A DNA stretch of 64,000 bases from contig CAJNDS010000689.1 of assembly GCA_905221605.1 (NCBI GenBank), positions 24,997-88,996 on the forward strand, in the 5' to 3' direction. Both the position numbers and the translations under genes were made by a program. The notes under the pieces are model-generated. The model saw only the letters and a list, made by a program, of their open reading frames with translations. It had not been told where the DNA came from and made no database searches. Every line of letters begins with the position of its first letter. Positions within the stretch are counted from its first letter, which is position 1. Below are positions 11,000 to 20,977 of the stretch, piece after piece. This stretch comes from Symbiodinium natans (lineage: Eukaryota; Sar; Dinophyceae; Suessiales; Symbiodiniaceae).

Positions 11000-12240
11000 C
11001 AGCCCTTCAATCTAGGGTTATAGGTTCAGGGTTAGGGCTTCGAGGAAAACGGCTGAGGTTTGGTGTTTGGGTTAGGGTTTAGGGGGTCAATGGTAGTTTG
11101 CCAGTCCGCGGCTCTCAGCCCTTGGTCTCCAGCCGAACTCTTCCCAACGTGCGGCAATAGCCTGATGTGTCTTGGGATGTGTTTGTCCGAAATCTGGATC
11201 TGGGTCCTTAAACTTCTCTGTCGCTGCGGCGTCACCATCCTTGGACGTGTATAGCTAGGGTTATAGGGTTTAGGGTTTAGGGTGTCTGGTTTAGGATCCT
11301 GTTCTTGAGGGCCGTAGCTTCGGTTCTTGCAAAGGCTTTCGGGTCTTAGGGTTTGGAGTTCTGGGGTATCAGGTAACTCAGGGCTCAGGTGCTGCGCCCC
11401 AAGAAGCAGACCGTTTTCTATTCTACTCTTCGAAACTCGCATGCAAGCGTAAGAAACATCGTGCTTGCCAGCGTGGTCAGCGTAGTCTCATTCTTGTTCG
11501 GATGCCACTTCAGCGCCAGCTTCTTGTATGCCTGCATCGTGGTCATTACACCCTAAACCCTTCTCAAACCCTAAACCCTAAACCACCCTAAGTCGAAAAG
11601 CATTCCCAGATGACTCTCAGTTGTCATTAGGATTGAGGGTCATTACGGTTTCGAGCAGGAGCCTGTTTCTTAGGTAGGCAGAGGTTAGGGTTGTCTTGGG
11701 GGAACGCCCTACAGCCGCAGCTCCAAACCCTACGTCTGCGGAAGCCCCAAACTACTTACTTCAACAACTTCCCCAAACCCTAAGCCCTTAAACTCTTAAA
11801 TCCTAAACACCAAACCCTAAACCCTAAACCTTCAACCCTACATCCCGAACCCTGCGCCCGTAAACCCCCAAACCCTGAACCCCTGAACTTGAACCTCAAA
11901 CTCAGGGTTTAGGGTTTGGACATTAAGCTCTGAAAGCTTCAAAAACTTAAGCTGGCCTTGCGAATGGCCTCCGGATTGGCATCTCGGGGTACTCCGAGCA
12001 CCTGGGCTGTTTCTGCGGGGGCTTTTGGGCTGGGCGGGCATGACCCTTAAACCTTAAACCCTCGTAGTCTAAGGCATTGGTAGGGTCATAACTCAAAGCC
12101 CTAAAGCCGAAACCTTCCAGGTTTACAGGGTTGTAGAGTTTGCGGGCAGGGTGGAGGAGGTTAGGTTTTCGGGATGTGGGAGGCTGGTTTAGGGTTTAGA
12201 GTTTGGGTCTACGGCCTTGCGAACCCGTGAAACCCTAAAC
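11000..12240. repeat. Telomere-like islands inside the LTR element
   Basis: Numerous CCCTAAA and TTTAGGG islands and variants lie within the interior of the LTR element, separated by 50-150 bp of unique sequence. They imply that such repeats invaded or expanded after the element was in place, or that the element carried introns of this type. Confidence 0.6.
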
Positions 12241-12946
12241 CCCTGAGCCCCAACCCCAAACCTCTGCATCCCCGAAACAGGCTGCGGCCGCGGCTCTGAC
12301 ATGCTGCGTGTTGCCCAACATATCACGCATGCATTTGTCTGATACCGGGGCGGCGAGCTGCGGGAACTTGTGCAAACGCAGGCCCTCCTGCCTGTCCATG
12401 ATTCTGGCTTCGCTGACAGCCTTGCCTTCGGGCAAAGCCATGGCCGAGCTTCTGGCCCAACATGGACAGACTCCATCGCCCCGTCGGGCAAAACCTGACT
12501 CACAGGGCGTGGTCCCGATATGATGTTAAACAGTGACAGTAGCGACAGCCGGCCTGCTGACTGCAACACGTCCACGACGACAAACTTGCGCTTGCGCGAC
12601 CCGAGCTTGCGCTCTTCTGCTGTCTGTCGAAAGACTTCACGCTGTGGGTCACTGAGAATCCCCGATCCTTGGCTTCAGATTTACGTTGGTCTCATTCTCT
12701 ACAATTTAATACAAGTGTCCCTGAATGTCCACCAAGACACGCGCCGTTAGCCTGGGGACAGGCCCCGGGTGTTTGCTTCCGATCTTCAGCAGATTGGACC
12801 AAACGTGCTGAAGAACTGCCCACACCAAAAACTGTCGACACCGTCCTTGGACTCTTGAGGCAGCAATCACGCCGCACCAGGATAAACCACACCCTGGGCC
12901 GTCGGACAGAAGCCCCAGGCTGGCATGGAGGCGTCATCACGTGCAA
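12235..12946 (-). pseudogene. Possible C5-cytosine methyltransferase C-terminal remnant
   Basis: Three minus-strand frames, each locally open, read in order like the end of a DNA cytosine-C5 methyltransferase. At about 12866-12907 VRRPRVWFILVRRD resembles motif VIII (QxRxRxxxxG). At about 12460-12580 FVVVDVLQSAGRLSLL follows. At 12240-12440 EARIMDRQEGLRLHKFP is followed by MLGNTQHVRAAA, resembling the GN(S/A)xxV of motif X. Frameshifts separate the parts, and the catalytic PC and ENV motifs are not secured. Methyltransferases carried by retrotransposons are known in dinoflagellates; the assignment here is an inference from motif order only. Confidence 0.4.
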
Positions 12947-13300
12947 AATAACGCAGATAGTGGTGCGGCGGGGGTTTGGGCACGCGCTGGAGCTCTTGAA
13001 AACACTTCATTTGAGGCTAAAGAGTACAGCACAAGTGGGAGAGGCGGTCAGTACAAGGGTAAGTAGGTAGGAGGTTTGGGCATGCGCTGGAGCCCTCAAC
13101 ACTTGAGGGGGGTGAGGGGTTGGAGTCGTTGGAGAAGCACTTGCTGTAGATGCCAAGCTTTCCGTGTGCCCCTGCATCGCCTGCAACTCTTCTGCAGTGG
13201 CCTCAAAGACCCTTTGTGAACGTTGCTGTTGCTACATACTGCCCTTGTTGTTGCTGCTGCGCAGTCATTGCTTGTCGGAGGCCTGTTGCATAGCTTCATG

Positions 13301-13393
13301 CTAACGTTGCGTTGCCTCGCCAGCAGCTGAAGCATTCTGGGCTGCTTGCAATGCAGCCGACGCCATCTGTGCAAGCTGTTGTGCTGGATCCAT
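13301..13393 (-). pseudogene. Gag-like N-terminus, early stop
   Basis: An ATG at 13391-13393 starts MDPAQQLAQMASAALQAAQN..., Ala/Gln-rich and helical, ending at a TAG after 30 codons. Reading on past the stop, HEAMQQASDKQ continues the same style, so the stop is probably a mutation. The site, about 500 bp inside the 5' LTR, fits a gag start. Similarity is by composition and position only. Confidence 0.4.
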
Positions 13394-13895
13394 GACTGAA
13401 AAGAAAAGCACTCAACCAAGTCAAGCTCGGAAATTCTTCTCCCCAATGCACCAGGCTCACCAAGCGTCGTTGTTCAAAACAAACCTCAGGAACTGCTTCC
13501 TGAACTAGAGCTCGAAATGGAACGTTCAGAGTTCCCTCTCGCCCGAAGAACTTGCCGCCAACGCGGGACGAAGACTTGGCTATCCTCGCTCTCCAATGAC
13601 GGACTCGGTGGATCCGCCGAAGCACGGGCCGCCGTGGCCCCAGCTGCACGCTGGCCGCCCGGCAGCCGACGAGGATGAAGTGCCGATGGCCGCCCAGCAG
13701 CCGAAGATGTAGGAGGGCTCTGCGGGAGGCAAGCAGCACACGGGCGCAGAAGAAGTCTGCTGCACACAGCAGGCAAGGGTTTTAGGCACACAAGGGGCTC
13801 TACACTAGGATTTCAAGAGAGTTTTCGGTTTCTGCCCTCTCAAAGGCACACGGCAGCACTTTCGTCCAAAATGGATCGGTAGTGCTCCACTACCA

Positions 13896-14008
13896 TGAAA
13901 ACTTTTTCGAGCGCAAAACGCCTTGTTCGAAGCTCGCAGTTTGAATCCAAAACAGAGTGCTGTACACTGCAGGTTTCTCGGGTTGGTACTTAGGGTAACT
14001 GTTTGTCA
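13896..14008 (-). repeat. LTR of the nested element (5' LTR on minus strand)
   Basis: Matches 9631-9744. Immediately inside it the minus strand reads TGGTAGTGGAGCACTACC: a TGG start as expected of a primer-binding site, but also a perfect small hairpin (GGTAGTG / CACTACC), so the primer role is unproven. Confidence 0.75.
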
Positions 14009-14517
14009 AAACTCCATCAGGCCTGATGGAAATTGCATCAGGCCTGTTGGTTTTCAATCAAGATTTCCATCAGGCCTGATGGAAATTGCATCAGGCCTGG
14101 TGGAGATTCCATCAGGCCTGATGGTTTTCAAGCAAGATTCCCATCAGGCCTGATGGTTGTTAATGAAGATGTCCATCAGGCCTGATGGTTTTCAATCAAG
14201 ATTCCCAGCAGGCCTGCTGGAAATTCCATCAGGCCTGATGGAAATTCCACCCGGCTTGATGGTTTTCAATCAAATGTCCATCAGGCCTGATGTAAATTCC
14301 ATGAGGCCTGATGGTTTTCAATCAAGATTCCCATCAGGCCTGCTGGAAATTCTGTCAGGCCTAATGCAAATTCCATCCGGCTTTGATGGCTTTCAATCAA
14401 GATGTCCATCAGGCCTGATGGATATTGCGTCAGGCCTGATGGTTTTCAAGCACGGTTTCCATGAGGCCTGATGGAAACTCCATCAGGCCTGATGGAACTT
14501 CCATCAGGCCTGATGGA
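14009..14517. repeat. Palindromic satellite, block 2
   Basis: Continuation of the satellite of 8684-9630, with the same palindrome and the same two spacers, split by the LTR element. Ends abruptly at 14517 in unique sequence. Confidence 0.95.
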
Positions 14518-14718
14518 ATTCCCAGTGTCAAGCCGAGTTGACACCAAGATTCTTGCGGTGACGGAGGTGTGAGCTGACATCTTGCAACAAGGCATTCGCA
14601 AGCTCTCTAAAGAAGCTCGTAAATGTCATTCTTTGTTTGCAACAAGTCTGATGCAACTTCCCGAACTGCTGAGCCCGAAGCCCGGAACCCTAAACCCTAG
14701 TCCCTCAAAAACCCTCAA

Positions 14719-15078
14719 GTGGCTCTAGGTGCTCTGCTGAGGAGGAAGGCAGGGTTGCAAACCATTGCTGCAGCTGAAATGCGGGTTTCCGAGATTAAGG
14801 GGTACCTTATTGAGGTCCTTCTTCACAGGGAATCCTACTATTTGGGGTCTGGATTAGGGCACCCTTTTTTTCGTAAACCCCCAAAATGGATTTCAGGGTT
14901 TATGGCTTCAAGGTTCAGGGGATACAGTGTGTATGGGGATTTCGGATTTAACCCTGGTATATTAAGTCGACATCCAGAACGCCCAAGCACGCTTCCTGAC
15001 CTTGCCATGAGCCCCAAACCCGGCAAAAGACTCTGCCCCCCCCTCCCCCCCACAACCCTCTCCCACCCTAAACCCTAA
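14719..15078 (+). CDS. Uncharacterised open frame (119 codons)
   Basis: An open plus-strand frame with a protein-like first half (LLRRKAGLQTIAAAEMRVSE, then IKGYLIEVLLHRESYYLGS) and a second half that reads into degenerate telomere-like DNA. The true exon is probably only about 14730-14880. No domain recognised. Confidence 0.3.
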   Translation: MALGALLRRKAGLQTIAAAEMRVSEIKGYLIEVLLHRESYYLGSGLGHPFFRKPPKWISGFMASRFRGYSVYGDFGFNPGILSRHPERPSTLPDLAMSPKPGKRLCPPLPPTTLSHPKP

Positions 15079-15122
15079 ACTCTAAACCCTAAACCAACCC
15101 TGAACCCGAAACCCTAAACCCT

Positions 15123-15220
15123 CCCCGACCTCCTCCAGTGGCTCATCCCCAAGATCGCCGCTGCCCAACGGAGCAGATGCCCGGCGAAGCGATTCGGTGC
15201 TTTCCTGTGGTGCTGACTGG
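15123..15220 (+). CDS. Candidate terminal exon, related to 7565-7650
   Basis: After a CCCTAAA array the acceptor CTCCTCCAG leads into WLIPKIAAAQRSRC..., which ends FGAFLWC and a TGA. The related segment at 7.57 kb has lost the acceptor. A duplicated exon within the window supports exon-level duplication. Family unknown. Confidence 0.35.
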
Positions 15221-15552
15221 AAACTAAAGTTCCCTTCGCAAATTTACTTCCAGATCGTGGTGTATACTATGATTATAACATGACTCTATATACAAAAAAT
15301 CATACATATGATATAGTTGATATCTGTATTTGTGGGCAGTTCTCTAAACTCTGGCGCCTTGTTGACATGAGTGCCTGTTGGAACGGAGACAGAATCTCAC
15401 GGGGTTCTGTAGTGGGGGTTTAGGGTTTAAGGGGTTAAAACCCTAAACCCTAAACCCTAAAACCCAAAACCCTAAATCCTAAACCCTAAACCCGAAATCC
15501 TAGTCCTGAAATAAAAGGTTCCCGATTTTGTGGTATATGCGGGGCACCCAAG

Positions 15553-15634
15553 CCCTTTCGAACCGACACTCGTGAAGCCCTAGGAGCACTGGGAGCCCTG
15601 CAGTCCCTCCGAAGCCTTGAGGGGGCTGGGTTGG
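15553..15634 (+). CDS. Candidate internal exon
   Basis: Acceptor GGCACCCAAG is followed by PFRTDTREALGALGALQSLR..., a helix-like frame, ending just before GGGTTTAGGG. The minus strand is also open here, so the orientation is tentative. Confidence 0.3.
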
Positions 15635-15711
15635 GGTTTAGGGTTTAGGGTTCAGGGTTCAGGGTTTAGGGTTTAGGGTTTAGGGTTTGGGGTTTAGGGT
15701 TTAGGGTGTAC

Positions 15712-16638
15712 TCCGGGTGTGTCTCCGCCTCTTGGTGGCCGTCGGTCGACAAAATCTGGAGCTCCATCTTCTGCTGGACGTTTGGGTCACCGTCCTTTAA
15801 TTTGGCAATTTCACTCCGTAAAGCCGAAAAAACTCGGCAAACACCCAGATCTTGAAAGACATAATTAACCTCCCCCCTTCAAACTTCAAGCCAAAGCCGA
15901 GACTCCTCGTCCTGTTCGCTGCCCTTCCCAGTTCCCTTCGGCTCCTCTGCCTCTGGCCTCATCCAGTCACAATGAAGACAAGAGGACAAACTTTGTTGAT
16001 AAAGTAGGGAAGAGTTAACCTTCACCAACGACACAGACTTTCGGACACCCAAAAAATAGCTATTGGTGAAGCAAGCTTCTCCAGCGTCCTGGAAGCGCCA
16101 GGACCGTCCAGCAAAGCCAACTCCAGGCCACTGGACGGAGCTCCTGCTGGATCTCCTGCAGGACCTTCCTCCCCTTCGGGGGCTGTTTTCGGAGCACCTC
16201 CTTCCGACATGCTTTCGGGCTGCTCGGCGTCTTCAGTCTGCGTGCCCTGGGAGACTTGGGCACTGGATCCTCCGGGCAAAGCTGCTGCAGGCGCTTCAAC
16301 TTTCTCTTCCATGGCCTCTCTGACAGCCGTCTCGTCTCCTGCCTGCGCGTCTGCTTCCTTGTTGGGGCTATGGCCAAAAATTGTCATGTCCATTCCACAC
16401 TGGGAAGTTAACAAAACAAAAATGTAAACTTAACACCAACAAGGACCCAGGAGTCTGATGTTGGCTCCTCGTTGGCAGCTGGAACACCCTCTGGGCAGGC
16501 CGCGAAGTGCTCCTTCGTAGAAGCGCTGGGCTCTTCTGCCTGCCCCGTCGATTCCTGCTCCAGGGCGCTGTCACTCCGCCCGTGGAGTCGCTGGTGCGCT
16601 TCTTCCAGCTCCATCCTCATCCGTTCCTTAGCTGCCCT
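15712..16638 (-). CDS. Four-exon stretch of an acidic coiled-coil-like protein
   Basis: Minus-strand exons 16441-16638, 16026-16399, 15885-15957 and 15712-15773 join in phase (0, 2 and 0). Junctions: CTT|GTTGGTG...CTTCCCAG (41-nt intron), TTG|GTGAAGG...GGATGAG, and GAA|GTTTGAAG...GTCCAG. The first exon begins RAAKERMRMELEEAHQRL, a helix suited to a coiled coil. The second is long, acidic and Pro/Ser/Glu-rich (SMSEGGAPKTAPEGEEGP) and looks disordered. The third includes EEPKGTGKGSEQDEES and the fourth MELQILSTDGHQEAE. About 235 residues are covered, with neither start nor stop seen. No family recognised. TTTAGGG-type repeats flank both ends. Confidence 0.55.
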
Positions 16639-16870
16639 CTTGGGTTGAAACCCTAAACCCTAAACCCTAAACCCTAAACCCTACATCCTGAGCCCTAGAT
16701 CCCAAACCCGAAACCCTAAAACCACCCGGGTTGAGCACGGTGGGTTTCCTGTACCGGCAAGCCCTCAAGGTTTAACGAAAGAGCGTGGCATCATCAGGAT
16801 CCTCCAAAAAGAACACAGAACAACATCGCCGCCGAAAACCTTACACCCTCAACACTATCTCTAACCCTGG

Positions 16871-17072
16871 CCCTAAACCCTAAACCCTAAACCCTAAACC
16901 CTAAACCCTAAACCCTAAACCCTAAACCCTAAACCCTAAACCCTAAACCCTAAACCCTAAACCCTAAACCCTAAACCCTAAACCCTAAACCCTAAACCCT
17001 AAACCCTAAACCCTAAACCCTAAACCCTAAACCCTAAACCCTAAACCCTAAACCCTAAACCCTAAACCCTAA
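16871..17072. repeat. (CCCTAAA)n array, longest in the window
   Basis: About 28 almost perfect heptamers, 200 bp. It abuts the stop codon of the minus-strand exon 17069-17169, so on the minus strand it lies immediately 3' of that reading frame. Confidence 0.98.
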
Positions 17073-17169
17073 GGAGGAGATTCGACTTCCTCCTTGGAGG
17101 AGTCGTCCTCTGTGGCACACGCAGCATGGCGGGTCAAGGGCACCCTTCGCACGGACTGCCTCAGCTCAG
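17069..17169 (-). CDS. Candidate terminal exon; stop codon formed in telomere-like repeat
   Basis: Minus-strand acceptor GTCCCCTAACAG precedes 32 residues, ELRQSVRRVPLTRHAACATE then DDSSKEEVESPP, and a TAG lying in CCTTAGGG at the edge of the long array. The acidic tail after a basic stretch is protein-like. The array would be 3' UTR or downstream DNA. Confidence 0.45.
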
Positions 17170-17214
17170 CTGTTAGGGGACGGGCGGATAGGATTAGGGT
17201 TTAGGGTTTGGGGT

Positions 17215-17330
17215 TTAGGATTAGGGGGGGCCCTTGGGGATATAGACCCTCTGAAGAAGGTCCCTGTTTAAGAGAGCCAGAAGAGGGTCAAGAAGGGTTC
17301 CCTTTCAAGGGACTGTTAACCCCCTCAACC
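17215..17330. repeat. Dispersed repeat A, copy 1
   Basis: GGGGATATAGACCCTCTGAA, AGGTCCC, TTTAAGAGAGCCAGAAGAGG and AAGGG(G)TTCCCTTT recur in the same order at 24340-24430, with high identity by eye. The block ends in a short inverted GGGTTCCCTTT. Non-coding. Confidence 0.75.
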
Positions 17331-17739
17331 CTGAAGCCCCTAAACCTAGACTCCTAAACCCTTAAACTCCCAAACCCCGAAGCCCTTCAACGCAGGGACC
17401 CTTCAACCTTAAAACCCTTTAAAGACCCGAAGCCCCTAAAACCCTAAACCCCTACAACCAAAAGACTTGAACCTCTCCAAGCACGCAAGACAGAAGGAGG
17501 ACAGACTTCGACGAAAGGAGCAGCAACGCCGACCCTGAAGTTGATACTTGCAGAAGTCGTAAGCCCTGGGCCTCAAAGAGTAAGCGTAGACGAGGGTGCT
17601 GAGGCTGTGAAGGGTTTACGGGCTGAATGTGGGTTGAAGGTGCTCCTAAACCCTAAACCCTAAAGTAGCCCCAAAAACCTTAAAGCCTAACACCCCCCAG
17701 AGCAGTGGCCCTTCTACAGCCCCAAAGGCCTGAGCCATG

Positions 17740-17890
17740 ATCAAATTTTGGAGGTATAGGAAGGGCCCGTAGAAGGGACCCTTAATCTTGTCCCCTATAT
17801 AACCCACATACATACATATATGTATACCTTGTATAGCTCCTATATACCTAAGTACCCGCAATAACCCCGAAGGTCCCTTCTAAAGGTCTC
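17740..17890. repeat. Dispersed repeat J, copy 1
   Basis: Shares TCCCCTAT, ACACCTT/TACCTTGTA, CATATACCTAAG and AATAACCCC with 29455-29575 in the same order. Contains a small AT palindrome (ACATACATATATGTAT). Confidence 0.5.
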
Positions 17891-18091
17891 CCTCAGTTCC
17901 TTGATAGAACCCCTAACCCCAAAACCCCTACAAGCCCTTACCAGCCCCCCAAAAAACTTTAGCAGGTCCTGAGAAGGCCCTTCAAAAGCCCCTCAAAACC
18001 CTAAACCCTAAACCCGAACCCTTAACCCTAAACCCCAACCCCTAAACCCTAAACCCTAAACCCTAAACCCTAAACCCTCGCCCCTTAAAAC

Positions 18092-18180
18092 CTTTGCCAA
18101 GGCGCCCCACATCCTCGCGGGCCGCGGCGCCGTAGCGCTGCGGGAGGCCCTCCAGGCGTCGGAGGCTCGAGACCAGGCGC
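18092..18180 (-). CDS. Candidate internal exon (helical, basic/acidic)
   Basis: On the minus strand AACCCTTCAG is the acceptor and CAAAG|GTTTTAAGG the donor, giving an 89 nt exon. Frame: RLVSSLRRLEGLPQRYGAAA, then REDVGRLGK. CCCTAAA repeats lie on its plus-strand left and TTTAGGG on the right. Function unknown. Confidence 0.5.
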
Positions 18181-18399
18181 CTGAAGGGTTTTAGAGTCTA
18201 GGGTTTAGGGTGTAGGGTTTAGGGCTACGAGGGTTTAGGGTTTAGGGCTACAAGGGTTTAGGGTTTAGGGCTACAAGGGTTTAGGGTTTAGGGTTCCAAG
18301 GTTTTGGGGTTTAGGCGGGAGTTTCCCCCCGTCCTTTTCTGGGGTTAGATCTGAGTGGGTGCCGACCATCAATATCTAAACACTGTGTGTTGAGTAGTG

Positions 18400-18560
18400 T
18401 ATAACATGCGTATGCATATACACATACATATTATATATATATATATATACACATACAAAGATGTATGTATATACAACAAAGTAGTAAAAGAAATATAAAT
18501 CAATAGACAAATATAGTAAGTAACTGAATAAATAAGTATATATATATATATATAAGCATT
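18400..18560. repeat. AT-rich block with (TA)n runs
   Basis: Two (TA)n runs and (CATA)n-like sequence. No gene is supported; frames on the minus strand are Tyr/Ile artefacts. Confidence 0.9.
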
Positions 18561-18600
18561 GTTCAGAAATCACATTATCCGGGAAGTGGGTTCGGGGCAG

Positions 18601-18699
18601 CTTGCGTTCAAGACGGGTGGGACAGGGACTGAAGAAAACTTACTTGAGGGCATAGCGGCAGCAGCACCCGGTGGCGAACGAAATTGCTGCTTGTGCCAG
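18601..18699 (+). CDS. Candidate internal exon with a CxxC
   Basis: Acceptor GGTTCGGGGCAG leads into LAFKTGGTGTEENLLEGIAA... with a Cys cluster (NCCLC) near the end. The donor could be CAG|GAAGCC, a GA donor as tolerated in dinoflagellates, or a GC just beyond. CCCTAAA repeats follow shortly after. Family unknown. Confidence 0.4.
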
Positions 18700-18834
18700 G
18701 AAGCCCTAAACAAATCCCAAACCCTTCACCCTAAACCACTAAATACCTAAACACCCTAAACCACACCGGTTGAAACGAGTCCAAACATGGCCCCTCCAAC
18801 CTTTTTCAACCGAGGCCCCGAACCTTAAACCCTC

Positions 18835-18915
18835 AAACCTGCTCAGAGCTTCTGGGGTTGAAGCTGCTCAGGGTTCTGGAGTCTGGGTCTTGGGGTTTTG
18901 CTCTCAGCCTGGGAA
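18835..18915. repeat. Dispersed repeat B, copy 1
   Basis: GGGGTTGA(A/G)GCTGCTCA, GGTTCTGGA(G/A)TCTGG and TCTTGGGG recur in order at 25862-25960. Non-coding; copies differ at scattered positions. Confidence 0.7.
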
Positions 18916-20727
18916 ACCCTAAACGTGTAGATTTGGGGTTTAGGGGTTTAGGGCATTCGGGTTGTAGGTTGTGTTGAGGTGTTCAAGTTGAGGGTCTAAG
19001 GTGTTTTAGAATGCTTTAGGGGTGCAGTGTTTAGGGCACTCAACAGGTCTCACAATGTAGATCAACTCCCACTTCTTGACGCGGGGCTTCGGGCATAGGG
19101 CATAGGCCGAATGAAGAATGAGCCGAATGGACTTTCAATCGGCATCTGCACTGGTTTAGGGCTCAGAGTTCAGGAAGTGCGCTGGTACACCCCTGAACCC
19201 TGAACCCTAGACCCAATCCCCATGCCCCTCCATAGCTTCAAGCGGCCCTTTCCCTAAACCCTAAACCCTAAACCCTAAACCCTAAACCCTAAACCTTCTT
19301 GGCCACCCCTCACTTAGAACGCTACTCTGACTGCCCACGAAGGTACAAGTAGACGCTGTGATTAGCAGGCTTCGTTTGCAATCCAAACCGCGAGCATACA
19401 GAGGTGAAAAGGCCGGGGTGTTGCTTGATCTGCAGCGAGATCTTTTGTCGAAAGCTGTGCTCCCTAAACTAAACCCTAAACCCTAAACCCTAAACCCTAA
19501 ACCCTAAACCCTAAACCCTAAACCTGCAAGATAGTTGTTTCCCATGAAGGGCAAGTAGCGCACTTCAGGGTGGTGTTGACAGAGGGCTGGGCATACAAGA
19601 AGCTTGTTTCCTCTTCATTAAACACAGAGAGGTCAGAGTTTGACACAGTCTTATCAAAATCTGATGGCAGAGTGTACCAGGCTTATGTACCCTGGATGCT
19701 GAAAAGACACAGGCCTGCGCGGATTGACTAGGGCAAGGGAAGGGCAACATTGTGTGGGGGCTGCAAAATGGCGCGAATGTTAACAGCGCTGCCTGGGGCT
19801 CTCAGATTTCAATCTCCCGACTGACGGCCTGAAAGCCCTCTTTCCGGTGTTTTGCCGAGGCGCAGCGTGTGATCCATGTCTGCCACCGATATGTCTTTCT
19901 GCAACTTCTCGAGCCTCATCGGTGTTTGGGCAGTAGGGCAAACCCTAAACCCTAAACCCTAAACCCTGAACCCTGAATCCTAAACTGCAAGCCCTGACCC
20001 CGACTTAGTAGGTACGGATAGTAAGGTGGGTTCTGGGGTTTATGACAGGGCTTCTACGGGATACCAAGTAGACTTACTGAGTCAAAGAGCCCCAGATCTG
20101 TAAACCGTTCTCTAAGCCCAAGCGACAAAGCGCTACCTGTAAAACTGGACAGTGAGCCCCTGCGCAGCAAATGCGCAAGTCATGTTGGCTTCTGCCGTAA
20201 AGGAGTACCCACCCCGCCACCCCAAACCAAACCCTAAAACCGAAAGTGTAGGGCATATTTGGGGGGTGGAAGCGCTGAACCCCGAAGACCGCTGAACCCC
20301 AAACGAGCCACAGCCCCCAGAATGTTGGTGGGGTTTGGGGTTTAGGGTTTAGGGTTTGGGGTTCAGGGGTTCAGGGGTTTGAGGGTTTGAAAAGGGGCAG
20401 CCTCTCTGTCACGCCGAGGCCAAAAGGTTTCGTGGTTACGCCAGGGAGCCCAACGACTTGCGCCACATTCCTAAGCCCTAAGTTCCCAGAAACACGAAGC
20501 CTGCAGCACCCTGGACCCCTAAATCCCAAATGAACACAGTCTACTTATCCAGACTGATTCCTGAAAAAGTATTGATACATTCTTAGTCAGATAAACGAAT
20601 TTTTCCCGAGCAACCTCAGCCTGAAGCCCAAAAGAACGGCACCATCAACTCCGGATATCCTTCTCCCATTAGGGTTTAGGGTTTGGGGTTTCGGGTTTAG
20701 GGTTTAGGGTCGGGGCGCTGCCCCAAG
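18916..20727. repeat. Telomere-like mosaic without supported gene
   Basis: Arrays of CCCTAAA at about 19250-19295 and 19455-19525 and TTTAGGG at 20335-20360 alternate with unique stretches. Minus-strand frames at 19565-19750 and 20074-20256 are open but unconvincing. Confidence 0.55.
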
Positions 20728-20800
20728 CGCGAAGCTAAGCTGCGGCCCATGAAGTTGGCGGCCTGGCTGTTGAAGGGTTCAGAGAGAAGAAGGGACTGGG
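20728..20800 (+). CDS. Candidate internal exon
   Basis: Acceptor GCCCCAAG, then REAKLRPMKLAAWLLKGSER..., and a donor that is the first GT of a TTTAGGG array (GACTGGG|GTTTAGGG). 73 nt, helix-like. Strand reasonably favoured by composition only. Confidence 0.4.
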
Positions 20801-20851
20801 GTTTAGGGTTTAGGGTTTAGGGTTTAGGGCTTAGGGTTTAGGGCTTAGGGT

Positions 20852-20968
20852 TTAAGGAGTAGAGGCCACCGGCGTCTTCCTTTGCTGGATGCTTTTGGGT
20901 ACAGAACACAGCCACCGCGACCACCTTTTCGCCCTCACATGTCGGCCTCCCCAAGTCTCTCTGCGCGC
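20852..20968 (-). CDS. Candidate terminal exon (basic, Trp-rich)
   Basis: Minus-strand acceptor CCAAGTTCAG, then ARRETWGGRHVRAKRWSRWL and 18 more residues to a TAA stop at the edge of a TTTAGGG array. No family recognised. Confidence 0.3.
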   Translation of the reverse strand, partial: ARRETWGGRHVRAKRWSRWLCSVPKSIQQRKTPVASTP

Positions 20969-20977
20969 CTGAACTTG

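Larger units (their letters stand above)
9631..14008 (-). mobile_element. LTR retrotransposon inserted in the palindromic satellite
   Basis: Two direct repeats of 113-114 bp (9631-9744 and 13896-14008), both with TG...CA ends, bound about 4.15 kb. The flanks AAATT and AAACT look like a 5-bp target duplication with one change; removing the element restores the satellite unit GATGTAAATTCCATCAGG. Orientation is minus: next to the right LTR the minus strand begins TGG (primer-site-like), and next to the left LTR it reads GAGGCGGGG (polypurine-like). The interior holds a gag-like start and methyltransferase-like remnants with stops and frameshifts. No reverse transcriptase is visible, so it is decayed or non-autonomous. 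Confidence 0.7.

Noticed and set aside
16871-17072. A true chromosome end
   Set aside because: Arrays occur in both orientations and many places with complex DNA on both sides; the window starts and ends in non-telomeric sequence.
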